DNA of 64,000 nt, from contig NZ_QCZE01000004.1 in assembly GCF_003075035.1 (NCBI RefSeq), positions 62,001-126,000 on the forward strand, given 5' to 3'. The position numbers and the translations under genes are program-made. The DNA comes from Zobellella maritima (GTDB lineage: Bacteria > Pseudomonadota > Gammaproteobacteria > Enterobacterales > Aeromonadaceae). The notes under the pieces were generated by a model that worked only from the letters and a program-made list of their open reading frames with translations, was not told the DNA's origin and did not search any database. This document shows positions 45,250 through 55,827 of this stretch, piece after piece (the first letter of the stretch is position 1; every line of letters begins with the position of its first letter).

Positions 45250-45366
45250 ACAGGCCTCTTTCTTTTACAGGTGACCCTTGATACTGGCACAGAACACCAC
45301 TTTCATCCTCCATGGAAGACAGGCCCAAAATAGGCGCCTGACATCAGCGGACCGAGCAGGCCGTAG

Positions 45367-46638
45367 TTAGCCTTTCAGGAACGCCAACGCACCGGTTACC
45401 ATGGCTGCCATGCCGGTGATCAACGAGGGCTGGCGATCCGGTGCATAGTAGGGAGAGTGAGGCATGGGCAGCTGCAGCATGCGCTCGGCGACTTTGTCCC
45501 CTGTGGTGGTTTGCCAGCTTTCCGGGGCCGCGGCACCGATAAACCAGTAGGCATAGGGGATATCCTCTCCGCCAAAGCCACCGGCGGCGGCGTTGCCGAA
45601 ATAGGGGAAGTCCTCGCTGCCACCCAGGCGCTTCATCTCGAAGATCTGCTCGGCGCCGAAAAAATCCCCATGAGCCTGCTGCAGCCGTGCTACCGTGGCC
45701 GCGTCGTTGTTCAGCGTGATGGTCTCGGTCAGCACCCGGTATTCCGCCGGCCTGGGGGAGCGTCCGGCCTGACACTCGGCGTCGATGATGCGCTTGATCG
45801 CCCCGATCACCCTGGCATGGGTCGTATCGTTGAAACTGCGCACATTGATTTCCAGCTCGGCACTGTGCGGGATCACATTGCCCTGGGTACCCGCCCGCAA
45901 CTTGCCCACCGTCACCACCACATGTTCGCTCGGCTCCACTTCGCGGGAAACGATGGCCTGCAGCCGGACCACCGCATGAGCGGCAATCACCACGGGATCC
46001 ACGGTCTGGGCCGGCATGGAGCCATGACCACCGTCCCCGTGTATGGTCACCCCCAGAGTGGTCGCGGCGGACATGGCCTGACCAGGCAGGTGGCCGACCA
46101 TGCCGGCCAATGCCGGCATATTGTGCTGTCCCAGGATCACGTCGGGCCGGGCAAAACGCTCATACAGGCCGTCGGCCAGCATGGCCTGGGCGCCGCCGAA
46201 AATCTCCTCCGCCGGCTGGTGTACTATCATCAGGGTGCCTTGCCAGTGCTCCCGCAGGGCATGGAGCACGGCGGCCGCACCGGTCAGGCAGCTGGCGTGC
46301 AGATCATGACCGCAGGCATGCATCAGCGGCACACCCGCGCTTGAGTGCCGGCAACTGGCGTAGTCCAGCCCGGTCTGCTCGCGGATGGGTAGGGCGTCCA
46401 TGTCGCCCCGCAGCATCACGCAGGGCCCCTCGCCGTTGCGGAGCAGGCCGACCACGCCGGTCTTGCCGATGCCCGTGGCCACTTCAAAGCCGCTCTTTTG
46501 CAGTTGCTCGGCCAGCTTGCGGCTGGTTTCGAATTCCTCGAAGGGCAGCTCCGGGTGCTGGTGGATATCCTTGTAGAGCCGCTCGATACCGGCATAAACC
46601 TGATCGATGGAGCTCGAAATCAACGCATTGATATTCAT
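45367..46638 (-). CDS. M20-family amidohydrolase (hippurate hydrolase/aminoacylase-like)
   Basis: A 423-residue cytosolic metallo-enzyme that hydrolyses N-acyl amino acids or related amides. Key features are MLRGDMDALPIREQTG with the metal Asp, MHACGHDLHASCLTGAA, the catalytic Glu pair in HQPAEEIFGGAQAM, and a dimerisation/lid domain inserted around 190-305, starting GVTIHGDGGHGSMP. It sits nine bases after the Na+ symporter gene, so the carrier probably imports its substrate, with a divergent LysR regulating both. The start is ATG 46638. Confidence 0.9.
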   Translation of the reverse strand: MNINALISSSIDQVYAGIERLYKDIHQHPELPFEEFETSRKLAEQLQKSGFEVATGIGKTGVVGLLRNGEGPCVMLRGDMDALPIREQTGLDYASCRHSSAGVPLMHACGHDLHASCLTGAAAVLHALREHWQGTLMIVHQPAEEIFGGAQAMLADGLYERFARPDVILGQHNMPALAGMVGHLPGQAMSAATTLGVTIHGDGGHGSMPAQTVDPVVIAAHAVVRLQAIVSREVEPSEHVVVTVGKLRAGTQGNVIPHSAELEINVRSFNDTTHARVIGAIKRIIDAECQAGRSPRPAEYRVLTETITLNNDAATVARLQQAHGDFFGAEQIFEMKRLGGSEDFPYFGNAAAGGFGGEDIPYAYWFIGAAAPESWQTTTGDKVAERMLQLPMPHSPYYAPDRQPSLITGMAAMVTGALAFLKG

Positions 46639-46647
46639 ACTGTTACC

Positions 46648-48105
46648 TTATGCTTTGGAGGCGATGATCGAGGCCTTGTTGTTAAGCAGCAGTTGCCAGA
46701 GGGTCACCACCAGCAGGTTCAGGGCAATGCCCCAGAATCCCGGATGGAAGCCGAGCGGCGAAGACAGATAAAACTGATAGAGCAGGGTCAAGGCCCCCCC
46801 CAGGGCGGCGCCGGCGACCACGGAGCCCTTGCGCAGGCTCGGCATAAAGAGGGCGCCGAGCACCATGGGCATCAACTGCAGGATCAATCCGAAGGCACCC
46901 AGCAGCACGGCCACCAGCGAGGCGGGACTATAGAGGGCGAACAGATACCCCAGCAGGGACACCACCAGCACGCTGATTTGGATGGCCCGCACCACTGTGC
47001 CTTCCGAGGCATTGCGCAGCACGGAAATACAGAGGATATCGCGGACCACTATGGTCGCGGCAGTATGCGCCAGGTTGGCCCCGGTGGACATGGCGGCCGC
47101 CAGCGCACCGGACAGCATCAGGCCGGTGACCCAGGGGGAAAGATCAAGCACCTCCATCACCAGTTTCAGCAGCACCTCGTCGGGCTTGGCCAGGGGCGCG
47201 TCGGCAAAGGCCAGTATGCCGGCGAAACCGATCAGCAATAACGGTACCAACAGATAGGCGAACAGCGGGTAGAAGACGCTCACCTTGCGCAGGGTATAGG
47301 TGCTGTCGGCCGAGTAAAACTTCATGAACAGATGAGGCCACATGGCGCCACCAAAGGCGCTCACCAGGATAGCGGTACTGAAGGCGCCCCAGCCCATGAC
47401 GCCGGTGGCGCCCGGCATCACCAGGTATTCCGGCATCTGCAGCTGGAGCTGCTCAAACATGGGGCCGACGCCGCCAAACAGGCTGTCGGTCACCGTCCAG
47501 CCGAGGAACCAGGCGATGCCCACCATCATCACCCCCTGCATCAGGTTGGTCCAGCCGATACCCCCGAGCCCACTGCAGTAGACGTAGACGGCCACCACCA
47601 GAAAGGCTGCCAGCGCGCCCAGCCAGAAAGGCACCAGACCGCCGGTCGCGGCCTGAAACAACAGGCCGGCACCGGCAATCTGAATGGCCAGATAGGGAAT
47701 AAAGGCCACCACACTGACAATACCGGCGAAAGCCCCCAGGCTCTTGCTGTTGTAATGATGGGCAATCATGTCGGCCTGGGTCAGATAGCCGTGCCGCTTG
47801 CCCAGTTCACGTACCCGGGGTCCCATGATCCAGATGATGATGGGGATCAGGCTCAGGTAGGCCAGGATATAGAGGGCGGGAGCCCCGTGCTTGTAGGCCC
47901 AGCCGGGTGCACCGAGGAAGGCGAATGCCGAAAATATTTCCGCCCCCAGGATGAAAAACAGGATCACCACTCCCACGTGACGGCCACCGGCCACGTATTC
48001 CTCCAGGCTGGAGCCGGTGCCCTTGGTGCGGGCCCGTAGCCCGACCCATAACACCAGTACCAGATAAGTCAGGGTGATCCCGGTAACGATAATCGAATCA
48101 GACAT
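46648..48105 (-). CDS. Sodium:solute symporter family permease
   Basis: A 485-residue inner-membrane carrier of the SSS (SLC5) family with about 13 helices. The characteristic N-terminal signature is LEEYVAGGRHVGVVILFFILGAEIFSAFAFLGAPGWAY, with the sodium-site segment SGALAAAMSTGANLAHTAATIVVRD in the second half. Start ATG 48105 follows GGAGG. It overlaps the small DUF3311-like gene by eight bases and precedes the M20 hydrolase by nine, so all three are cotranscribed. The transported compound is likely an N-acyl or peptide-like organic acid, by association with the hydrolase. Confidence 0.9.
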   Translation of the reverse strand: MSDSIIVTGITLTYLVLVLWVGLRARTKGTGSSLEEYVAGGRHVGVVILFFILGAEIFSAFAFLGAPGWAYKHGAPALYILAYLSLIPIIIWIMGPRVRELGKRHGYLTQADMIAHHYNSKSLGAFAGIVSVVAFIPYLAIQIAGAGLLFQAATGGLVPFWLGALAAFLVVAVYVYCSGLGGIGWTNLMQGVMMVGIAWFLGWTVTDSLFGGVGPMFEQLQLQMPEYLVMPGATGVMGWGAFSTAILVSAFGGAMWPHLFMKFYSADSTYTLRKVSVFYPLFAYLLVPLLLIGFAGILAFADAPLAKPDEVLLKLVMEVLDLSPWVTGLMLSGALAAAMSTGANLAHTAATIVVRDILCISVLRNASEGTVVRAIQISVLVVSLLGYLFALYSPASLVAVLLGAFGLILQLMPMVLGALFMPSLRKGSVVAGAALGGALTLLYQFYLSSPLGFHPGFWGIALNLLVVTLWQLLLNNKASIIASKA

Positions 48106-48304
48106 CTTGCTTGCCTCCATGCACCTTGATAAAGGCCGCCAGCAAGCCGGCAAACAGCAGGAACATCCACAGGATGTACCAGAAGAATAAAAATGGCAGG
48201 CCCAGCACAGTGGGTTCGTAACGGTTGGCGATCAGGGCGCCTGGCCAGATCATGGCCAGGGTGCAGAGCACAAAATGCAGCCCTATCCAGTAGTTGCTTC
48301 GCAT
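48098..48304 (-). CDS. Small membrane subunit of the sodium symporter (DUF3311-like)
   Basis: A 68-residue protein with two hydrophobic helices (WIGLHFVLCTLAMIWPGALI and GLPFLFFWYILWMFLLFAGLLAAFI) and the P-F-L-F-F-W-Y-I-L-W-type signature of DUF3311/YhdT proteins, which accompany SSS permeases. ATG 48304 follows AGGAG. It overlaps the symporter start by eight bases and leads the operon. Confidence 0.85.
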   Translation of the reverse strand: MRSNYWIGLHFVLCTLAMIWPGALIANRYEPTVLGLPFLFFWYILWMFLLFAGLLAAFIKVHGGKQDV

Positions 48305-48463
48305 ACGGCATCTCCTTTGCAATGTGATTTCTTACCATCCAGTCAGGACAGTTGACATTTCAAAAGATAGCGGCGAAAGAGAGATACAGAAAATATCAAA
48401 TAAATATACAAGCCATGCTTTTAAGGTATGCTTTACGGAGCGACATAAGAGGATAAGAAACCA

Positions 48464-49375
48464 ATGGACTTTCGCCAGTTACGTTATTTTGTCGCCATAG
48501 TGGAAGAAGGCTCCATTTCTGCGGCCAGCCGCAGGGTGCATATCGCCCAGCCGGCCTTGACCCGTCAAATCCACGCCCTGGAAGCCGATTTGGGGGTCAG
48601 CCTGTTCGACCGCGGTGCCAGGGGCATTCGTCTTACGGTGACCGGCAAGGCCCTGTACGAAGAGGCAAAACAGCTGCTGGAAGACAGGGAGAGGGTCATC
48701 GCCCGTATCGCCTCCCTCGGCCAGGGAGTCACCGGCAAGGTGACCGTAGGGGTAACCGTGGCCCATCTGTGGGTACCGGAAATAAAGCAGGTGCTGTCCG
48801 GTTTTCGGGAACGCTATCCCCGGGTGGCCTTGGAGGTTTTTCCGCTGTTGTCCGGCCCCCAAAGCGAAAAACTGAAAGACGGCTCCATCGACGCCGGCTT
48901 TCTCTATATAGACGATAACAGCCCGGACTATTTAAGGGCCCGGATGTTTCACAAGGACAACCTGGTGCTGGCCGTGCCCGAGTGCTCCCCCCTGGTCGGC
49001 GCGCCGCCCGATAAAGTCGCGCATCTGAGCCAGTATAATTTTGTCTGGGGGCCGCGCAGCTCGTCGCCCGTGTATTACGACCGCATGCTTGCCTATATGC
49101 ACCAGCTGGGTTTCTATCCCAAGGTAGTCCAGATAGGCGCGGATAATGTCACCATCCTCAGCCTGGTGGCCGCAGGCCTGGGCATATCCATCGTCCCCGG
49201 AGACTGCAAATGGATATCGCCGCCCGGCGTCAGTTTTATCGACATGCCCGAGCTGGCGTTATGCGACATGTCGGTGTCCTTTGCCTGGAACACCAACAAC
49301 CACTCACCCGCCTTGCAGAACTTTATCAATACCGTGCTCGACGGCAGCCACATACCGACACCGGACAATTGTTAA
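48464..49375 (+). CDS. LysR-family regulator, divergent from the symporter/hydrolase operon
   Basis: A 303-residue regulator. The N-terminal winged helix (about 1-60) reads MDFRQLRYFVAIVEEGSISAASRRVHIAQPALTRQIHALE, and an effector-binding domain follows (about 90-295). It resembles the CbbR/CatR-like group with short linkers. It is divergently transcribed from the DUF3311-SSS-M20 operon across 159 bases, the usual geometry for a LysR regulator and its target, so control of that operon by the imported compound or a breakdown product is inferred. Confidence 0.92.
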   Translation: MDFRQLRYFVAIVEEGSISAASRRVHIAQPALTRQIHALEADLGVSLFDRGARGIRLTVTGKALYEEAKQLLEDRERVIARIASLGQGVTGKVTVGVTVAHLWVPEIKQVLSGFRERYPRVALEVFPLLSGPQSEKLKDGSIDAGFLYIDDNSPDYLRARMFHKDNLVLAVPECSPLVGAPPDKVAHLSQYNFVWGPRSSSPVYYDRMLAYMHQLGFYPKVVQIGADNVTILSLVAAGLGISIVPGDCKWISPPGVSFIDMPELALCDMSVSFAWNTNNHSPALQNFINTVLDGSHIPTPDNC

Positions 49376-49479
49376 ATTAATGTTCTAATACTTATGTCCA
49401 ATACCACAAGTACGTAACACGCCACATACTGAGGCTCTGATATGACACCAGCACGATGACCATCATCAAGGAGATTACC

Positions 49480-50943
49480 GTGTCAGATGCCAACACCCAA
49501 AGCTATCGCTCCCAGCGTCGGCCACGCCGCGACTTCGACAGCCGTGCCGCCTACCTGGAACATGAGCTCTCTATCATGTCCCCCAAACGCTGGCGGCTGA
49601 ACCTTCCCTTCAAGGACTACAGCTTCGAGCTGGAAGATTTGGTGCCGGCCCTGGCGGCCACCATCGGCAAGATAGTCATGGTAGCCGCCGTGGTTGCCGC
49701 CTTCGCCGGTCCCCTGGGACTGTCCGATGCCTTCGTGGTGGAAAACGTCCGCTTCGAAATGCTGATCGCCGCCCTGCTGTTCGTGATCCTGTTCTCGGGG
49801 CTGATCAATCCCACCGCCAACCTGGCCGGTACTCATGGCCCCATGATCCCGCTCATCCCCCTGATCGTCGCCTCCGGTGGCCACCCTCTGGCACTGGGGC
49901 TGCTGGTCGGTTTGTTTGGTTTACTGCTCAGTATCAGCAAGGGCGGCAGCAAGCTGATGGCACTGACCAGCGACGGCGTACGCGGCGGTCTGCTGATTTA
50001 CCTGGGTGCTGTGGGACTGCTCAGCCAAATCAAGGCGCTCACCTCCTGGGCCAATGGTCTGGACATGGGCTACATTGCCTTTGCGGTGATCCTGAGCACC
50101 ATCATTATGTATGCACTGCTGGCGCGGCTGGAAATGCGCTGGTTGTCGATCCCGCTCGGCTCAGGCATCGCCTTCCTGATCGCCATCGCCCTGGGGGCAC
50201 CGTTCGAGTTCGTCACCGAGCCCGGCGTGCCGCACCTTTCTCCTTCCTACTGGTGGGGTGAAAACACCGGCTGGCAGATGGGCTGGCCCGAGCTGCATCA
50301 CTTCATCAGCGTGGCACCTTTCGCGGTGCTGGCAGTGGCCATGTGGTCACCTGACTTCATGGGGCACCGGGTGTTCCAGGAACTGAACTACCCGAAAAAA
50401 GCCGACAAGGTGCTGATGAACGTGGATGACACCATGAGCATTGCCTCGGTCCGCCAGGCGGTGGGCAGCCTGCTGGGTGGCGGCAACCTCACTTCTTCCT
50501 GGGGCACCTACATGATCCCCGCCGCCATCGCCAAGCGCCCCATCCCCGCCGGCGCCATACTGACCGGCATCATGTGCATCATTGCCGCCCTCTGGGGTTA
50601 CCCCATGGATCTGGCGGTATGGGCACCGGTATTGCGGGTAGCGCTGATCGTGGGGGTTTTCATGCCGCTGTTGGAAGCCGGCATGCAGATGACCCGCAAC
50701 ACCACCAGCAGTCAGTCTGCCGGCATAGTGGTGTTCGCCTCCGCCTTCGTCAATCCGGTCTTCGGCTGGTCCATGACCATGCTGCTCGACAACCTGGGGC
50801 TGATCGGCGACAAGGAACGCGGCAAAAAGCTGCGCCGGATGGACCGCTGGGTGATCCCGGGCATTACCTTTGTCATCCTGCTCGGCATCATGGCCGCCGT
50901 GGGCATGCTGCCGGGGATTCCGGCACTGATCACTGCAGAATAA
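49480..50943 (+). CDS. DUF3360-type putative permease (NCS2-like)
   Basis: A 487-residue integral membrane protein with about 11-12 helices after a basic cytosolic N-terminus (residues 1-55). Segments such as GLINPTANLAGTHGPMIPLIPLIVASGGHPLALGLLVGL and QMTRNTTSSQSAGIVVFASAFVNPVFGWSMTMLLDN fit DUF3360 proteins, which are distant relatives of nucleobase/ascorbate and sulfate permeases. GTG 49480 is preferred to ATG 49456 because AAGGAG (49468-49473) lies six bases before it. The substrate is unknown. It may be under the LysR gene upstream. A clear terminator follows. Confidence 0.8.
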   Translation: MSDANTQSYRSQRRPRRDFDSRAAYLEHELSIMSPKRWRLNLPFKDYSFELEDLVPALAATIGKIVMVAAVVAAFAGPLGLSDAFVVENVRFEMLIAALLFVILFSGLINPTANLAGTHGPMIPLIPLIVASGGHPLALGLLVGLFGLLLSISKGGSKLMALTSDGVRGGLLIYLGAVGLLSQIKALTSWANGLDMGYIAFAVILSTIIMYALLARLEMRWLSIPLGSGIAFLIAIALGAPFEFVTEPGVPHLSPSYWWGENTGWQMGWPELHHFISVAPFAVLAVAMWSPDFMGHRVFQELNYPKKADKVLMNVDDTMSIASVRQAVGSLLGGGNLTSSWGTYMIPAAIAKRPIPAGAILTGIMCIIAALWGYPMDLAVWAPVLRVALIVGVFMPLLEAGMQMTRNTTSSQSAGIVVFASAFVNPVFGWSMTMLLDNLGLIGDKERGKKLRRMDRWVIPGITFVILLGIMAAVGMLPGIPALITAE

Positions 50944-50960
50944 TAAGCGCCGTAGTACTG

Positions 50961-50990
50961 AAAAGCCGGAGCTCAAGCTCCGGCTTTTTT
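50961..50990 (+). terminator. Rho-independent terminator of the DUF3360 permease gene
   Basis: AAAGCCGGAG (50962-50971) pairs with CTCCGGCTTT (50979-50988), followed by further T residues. The stem begins 18 bases after the stop codon. Confidence 0.9.
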
Positions 50991-51083
50991 GTTGTTATCT
51001 CCTGGCCCTGGCTTTTGGCCACCAGTCCTTCAAGCGATCGCAATGCCAAGCAGGCGACAATAATTTGTGACCAAAAGACAGCC

Positions 51084-54000
51084 TCACACTTTACCGCTGA
51101 CCGCAAATTCCGGCGCCAGCCGGCTCAGGCCCAGTCCCTGACTCTTGCTCAGCTTGATTTGCACCGGTACCCGCTCTTTCAGCGCCTCGATATGACTGAT
51201 CACCCCTATCATCTTGCCGCTGGCGTTTAGCGCATCCAGCGCATCCAGCGCCACTTCCAGGGTTTCCGCATCCAGGGTGCCAAAACCCTCATCCAGAAAC
51301 AGCGAGTCGATACGGGTCTTGCTGCTCACCAGATCCGACAGCGCCAGAGCCAGTGCCAGACTGACCAGGAAGCTCTCACCGCCGGACAAGGTCTGGGTGT
51401 CGCGCGCCACGTCCGCCTGCCAGGTGTCGATCACCGCCAGTTCCAGCTCGCCACCGGCCTTGCGCGCCAGCCGGTAACGGCCATGCAGCCGTATCAGATG
51501 CTGATTGGCCAGCAGCACTAGGTGCTCCAGCGTCAGCCCCTGGGCGAAGCGTCGATACTTGGCGCCGTCGGCCGAGCCGATAAGGTGATTCAGCTGCTCC
51601 CAGAGCTGCAATTGCTGCCGCTGCGCCACTATATCGGCAAACAACGCCTGTTGCTGCTCCCTTTGCTGTCGATCCCGCGCCAACCGCTCCCCTAGCCCGC
51701 CCAGGCGCTGCAGCAGGCCGCTTTCCGCCTGTTGCAGCTGTGCTACCCGCTCCTCCAGCACCGGCAGGGGATCCGGCTGCTGTTCGCCCAACTGCTGCCA
51801 CTCCTGCTCCACCCGCTCAAGCAGGGTCCTGGCACGCTCGAAACCCTGCTGCAACTGCCGGAGACGAGCTTCCAGCTGCTCCCGCTGTTCATCACTCAGC
51901 AGCGCCGCCATAAAGGCCGCCTCATCGGCAAAGCCGCTTTGGGCCAGTGCCTGTTGCCATTGCCGCTGCCGATCGCCGAGCTCGGTATCCAGCTCTGCCA
52001 GCTGCTGGCGTTCCCGTTCCAGCACCGCACCCTGGCGCTGCTGTTCATCGTTCAGTGTTTGCAGTCGCGCACCGGTTTCATCCAACGCTTTCTGAAGATT
52101 GGATGCGGCCACCGGCTCGCCTTCGGGCTTCCCCAGCGCCTGCCAGCCCTGTTGCCAATGCCGGTACTGGCGCTCCGCCTCGGCCAGGCCGGTAGCCAGT
52201 TGCTGACGCCGTTGCTCCAGCTGCCGTTGCTGTTGTTGCTGCTGCTGCCAGTGGTGCCATTGCTGTTCGGTGTGCTGTAGCCAAAGGTGCCAGTCGTCTG
52301 GCCGGCCCCGGCCCTGCTCACCCAGGGCGGTCATCAGTTTCTGCTCCAGCTCCGCAACCTGTTGCCGGGCAACCTGCAGCTCGTTATCCAACTGCTGCCG
52401 CTCACGCTGCAGGTTTTGCTGCTGCAGCTCCAGCAGCTGTTGCTGATGCGTACACTCACCAACCTGATTACTGGCCGCCTGCCTTGCCTGCTCCACCCCG
52501 TTAAGCACGGTTTTGGCCGCCTCCAGCCGTTCGCTTTGCTGCTCCAGCCGGGCCAGCTGTTGCCGGCGCTCACTCAGTTGCTCTACCCAGTCGGATCCCG
52601 ACAATATCAGCGATTGCAGGGTCTCGTTTTGCCGTCTCATCTGCTGCTCAATGGCCCCGGTCAGACTTTGTACTCGCTGCCGGGTTTGCTCCTGTGCCGA
52701 CTTGCGCTCCCCCTGCAGACCACTCAGCCGCTGGCCCTGCTGCTCCATGACCTCCAGTTCGGTCTGCTTTTGGGCCAGCGCCTCGGCGGTACTGTCATCC
52801 AGCGCCTGATAGGCTTCGATGGCCGGGTGAGATTCGCTGCCACAGAGGGGGCAGGCCTGTCCGGGCTGCAACTGTTCCCTGTGCTGTTCAAGAGAACGGA
52901 TCAACTTTTCCTGCTCCAGCAACCGGGCTTTGTCATGCACCTGCTCCTTAAGCTGACGATACCGCTCGCGGACTTGCGCCAGCTGTTGTTCGCCCTGTAT
53001 CCACTCGGTCTCAAGCCGGACCAGCTTTTGCTGCTCCTGCTGCAACTCGTTCTGCTGATCCTGTAACCAGTCGGCTCCCTGTTGCAGGGCTTGCCAGGCG
53101 GGCAGCTCACGACGCAGCTGCTGCAGCCGGGCCTTCATCGTGGCTTCGGTGTCATTTCCCAGCAGCTGCTCCAACGCCTGCTGTTGTTGCCGGTATTGCT
53201 GCTCCGCCTGCTTTCGGGCCTGCTCCGACTCCCCCAGTTGTTGTGTTAGTCGCCGGATCTCGGCCCCGGTCTGTTGTTGCTGCTTGTCATTGCTCTGCAG
53301 CCGCTCCTGCAGCCCCTTCCCCTGTTGCTGTAACCGGGCCAGCTGCTCCACGGTGGCGCGCCAGCCCGCCAGTTGCTCGCCCAGCTGTTCACCTGCCGGG
53401 TTGGCGACCATGGCCCGAGCCAGTCGTTGCTGCTCCTGCTCAAGCTCTTGGTCCTGCGCCAACAAGGCCTGGTGATGCTGACGCGCAAGCGACACGCCTT
53501 GCCAACTGCACTGGTTACGCTCCGTCGCCAAGGTACTCAGGGTGCTCTGACGGCTCTCCAGCTGGGCGGTCAGTATTTTAAAACGCGCTTCGCTTTGCTG
53601 CACTTGCTGCCAGACGGGCTTCAACCGAGATGCAGGCCCAGCGGCATCCAGCCGCGTCTGTAGGGGGGCGGCCTGCGCCAGCGCCGTTTCTGCCTGTTGC
53701 CGTTCCTGCCGGGCGCCGGCCAACTGCTGTTCGCACCGATCCCATGCCTGCCGGCGCTGCCATGCCGCCCGGGCCTGCCGCAGTTCTTGCTGTCGCGCCG
53801 TCAGCTCCTGCCCTAATCCGATTTCTTCTTCTACTATCTGCCGACGTTCTTCTTCACTCAGCAACGTCACCCCTTCCGCCCTGGCCTCACGCTGTGCCAG
53901 TTCCGCCTTGCGCTCCCGGGTCTGTTCGAACACCTGCCTTGATATCTGGGCGTAGATATCGGTGCCGGTCAGCTCTTCCAGCAGCTCGGCCCGTTCATTG

Positions 54001-54494
54001 GCATTGGCGTGCAGGAAGGCAGCAAAACCGCCCTGGGCCAGCAACATGGATTTGGTAAAACGGCCAAAATCCAGCCCGCTCAAGGCTTCGGTCAGCTTCA
54101 GCTTGTCGCCGACTTTCTCGGCCAGAATGGTCCCGTCCAGCCGGGCCAGCTCCACCCTCGGCGCCTGCAGCTTGCCGTCGACCTTGTCTCGGGCCCGGCG
54201 CTGACTCCAGAAGGCGCGGTAGCCTTCGCCCTTGACTTCGAACTCCACCTCCGCCAGGCAGTCGGCGGTATGGCGGGTCATCAGCTCGTTGCCGGCGGCC
54301 GACACCGTCTTGATGCGTGGCGTTTCGTGATAGAGCGCCAGACAGATGGCATCGAGCAGGGTGGTCTTGCCGGCGCCGGTGGGGCCGGTAATGGCGAACA
54401 GGCCGTTGTCCCGGAAGGGGGTGCCGGTAAAGTCGATTTTCCACTCCCCTTTCAGGGAGTTCAGGTTTTTCAGGCGCAGGCTGAGGATCTTCAT
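51084..54494 (-). CDS. sbcC: Exonuclease SbcC, SMC-like subunit
   Basis: A 1136-residue Rad50-type ATPase. Walker A is in [14 protein letters not shown] (about 34-47). Very long Gln/Glu/Leu coiled coils (about 190-500 and 600-950) flank the zinc hook CPLC (about 548-551). The C-terminal half has the ABC signature [15 protein letters not shown] (about 1035) and Walker [13 protein letters not shown]. With SbcD it cuts hairpins and long palindromes in DNA. It overlaps sbcD by four bases (ATGA). The C-terminus ends [15 protein letters not shown]. The coiled coil produces many false overlapping frames. Confidence 0.96.
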   Translation of the reverse strand: MKILSLRLKNLNSLKGEWKIDFTGTPFRDNGLFAITGPTGAGKTTLLDAICLALYHETPRIKTVSAAGNELMTRHTADCLAEVEFEVKGEGYRAFWSQRRARDKVDGKLQAPRVELARLDGTILAEKVGDKLKLTEALSGLDFGRFTKSMLLAQGGFAAFLHANANERAELLEELTGTDIYAQISRQVFEQTRERKAELAQREARAEGVTLLSEEERRQIVEEEIGLGQELTARQQELRQARAAWQRRQAWDRCEQQLAGARQERQQAETALAQAAPLQTRLDAAGPASRLKPVWQQVQQSEARFKILTAQLESRQSTLSTLATERNQCSWQGVSLARQHHQALLAQDQELEQEQQRLARAMVANPAGEQLGEQLAGWRATVEQLARLQQQGKGLQERLQSNDKQQQQTGAEIRRLTQQLGESEQARKQAEQQYRQQQQALEQLLGNDTEATMKARLQQLRRELPAWQALQQGADWLQDQQNELQQEQQKLVRLETEWIQGEQQLAQVRERYRQLKEQVHDKARLLEQEKLIRSLEQHREQLQPGQACPLCGSESHPAIEAYQALDDSTAEALAQKQTELEVMEQQGQRLSGLQGERKSAQEQTRQRVQSLTGAIEQQMRRQNETLQSLILSGSDWVEQLSERRQQLARLEQQSERLEAAKTVLNGVEQARQAASNQVGECTHQQQLLELQQQNLQRERQQLDNELQVARQQVAELEQKLMTALGEQGRGRPDDWHLWLQHTEQQWHHWQQQQQQQRQLEQRRQQLATGLAEAERQYRHWQQGWQALGKPEGEPVAASNLQKALDETGARLQTLNDEQQRQGAVLERERQQLAELDTELGDRQRQWQQALAQSGFADEAAFMAALLSDEQREQLEARLRQLQQGFERARTLLERVEQEWQQLGEQQPDPLPVLEERVAQLQQAESGLLQRLGGLGERLARDRQQREQQQALFADIVAQRQQLQLWEQLNHLIGSADGAKYRRFAQGLTLEHLVLLANQHLIRLHGRYRLARKAGGELELAVIDTWQADVARDTQTLSGGESFLVSLALALALSDLVSSKTRIDSLFLDEGFGTLDAETLEVALDALDALNASGKMIGVISHIEALKERVPVQIKLSKSQGLGLSRLAPEFAVSGKV

Positions 54495-55702
54495 GCATCT
54501 TCCTCCATCTGCACCAGCAGCTGATGATAGAGCGTGTTCAATGCTTGCTGCCGTTCCGCCTCCAGGGGTTCGGACGCCAGCCGTTGCTCGAATACCTCCA
54601 CCGGTGTCAGCTCGCTCAGGGTCAGGCCCCGCTCTGCCGTCAGCCCGTCCCCGCTCCGGGTTTGCTGCCGGCGCACCAGCAGGATGTCCAGCGGCAAACC
54701 CTCGGCCAGCTGCTGCACCCTGGGTTGCAGATCGCTCAGATAATCATCACCGGTCACAGTGACTTCCAGCCACACCGGCACTGCGCTGTTGTCCGATACC
54801 TTCTTCATCTCTGCCGCCAGCTCGTCCAGATTACCCCGCAATCGCGCCAGCGGTTGAAAGGTCGGTACCGGCAAGGGTGTCACCGTCCGCAATCCCTCAC
54901 CGTTCGCCTCGACCAGCAGCACCTCTTTCTGCTGCCCAACCTCATCGAAGCTCAGTGCGATGGGCGAACCGCAGTAACGAATGTGGTCATGACCGCCCAC
55001 CTTCTGCGGCCGGTGGATATGACCCAGGGCAATATAATCGGCCGGGGGAAAGGCGCTGGCGGGAAAGGCCTCCAGGGTGCCGATATAGATTTCCCGTACC
55101 GAGTCGCTGCTGCTGGCCCCCACAGTGGTAAGGTGTCCGGTGGCAACAATGGGCAACGGCAGCCCCAGCTGCCGGCGCTGTTGTTCCGCCCGCTCGAACA
55201 GTTGTTGATAATGGCTGGCAATGGCCTGTTGCAGGGCCTGCTGCTTGTCGGCAGCGCTTTGTCCGGCTTCGCTGGCCATCACCTCACGCGCCCGAATGAA
55301 GGGCACGGCACACAATACCGCACCTGGCCGGCCGTTTTTGTCCGACAGCACCAGCACCTGATGATCCATGTGGTCCTGCAGGCCCGGTATCACCTGTACA
55401 TTCAGGCATCCCAACAGGCTGCGGGATTCATTCAACATGGCCACCGAGTCATGATTCCCGCCCAGTATCACCAGCTGGGCACCGGTTTGCTGCAGCTCGA
55501 CAATAAAGCCGTTATAAAGCTCGCGCGCATAGCTGGGCGGTGTACCGGTATCGAATACGTCTCCCGCCACCAGCACCACATCCACCCCATGGGCCATCAC
55601 CTGCCCGACCAGCCAATGCAGGAAGGCCTTGTGTTCATCGAAACGGGTTTTGCCCATGAAGTGCTGGCCCAGATGCCAGTCGGAGGTGTGCAGTATGCGC
55701 AT
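54491..55702 (-). CDS. sbcD: Exonuclease SbcD, Mre11-like nuclease subunit
   Basis: A 403-residue metallophosphoesterase nuclease. The phosphodiesterase motifs are present in order: HTSDWHLGQ (4-12), GDVFDTG (about 48), GGNHDS (about 81-86), GHL and ALGHIHRPQ (about 220-230). A capping domain and the C-terminal region that binds the SbcC coiled-coil base follow. It is the first gene of the sbcDC operon, starting at ATG 55702, divergent from an EamA-type gene. Confidence 0.96.
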   Translation of the reverse strand: MRILHTSDWHLGQHFMGKTRFDEHKAFLHWLVGQVMAHGVDVVLVAGDVFDTGTPPSYARELYNGFIVELQQTGAQLVILGGNHDSVAMLNESRSLLGCLNVQVIPGLQDHMDHQVLVLSDKNGRPGAVLCAVPFIRAREVMASEAGQSAADKQQALQQAIASHYQQLFERAEQQRRQLGLPLPIVATGHLTTVGASSSDSVREIYIGTLEAFPASAFPPADYIALGHIHRPQKVGGHDHIRYCGSPIALSFDEVGQQKEVLLVEANGEGLRTVTPLPVPTFQPLARLRGNLDELAAEMKKVSDNSAVPVWLEVTVTGDDYLSDLQPRVQQLAEGLPLDILLVRRQQTRSGDGLTAERGLTLSELTPVEVFEQRLASEPLEAERQQALNTLYHQLLVQMEEDA

Positions 55703-55827
55703 GGTGACTCTTGTTGATGACGGCGGTGCCCGCTATTAAACCCGCTAAGCCGATGGCTGGCAAATCTCCCTTGGCGGCGTGATAAAACTTGCTAGACTGA
55801 GCCTTTCCCGCTGATTTGTCGTGATAC

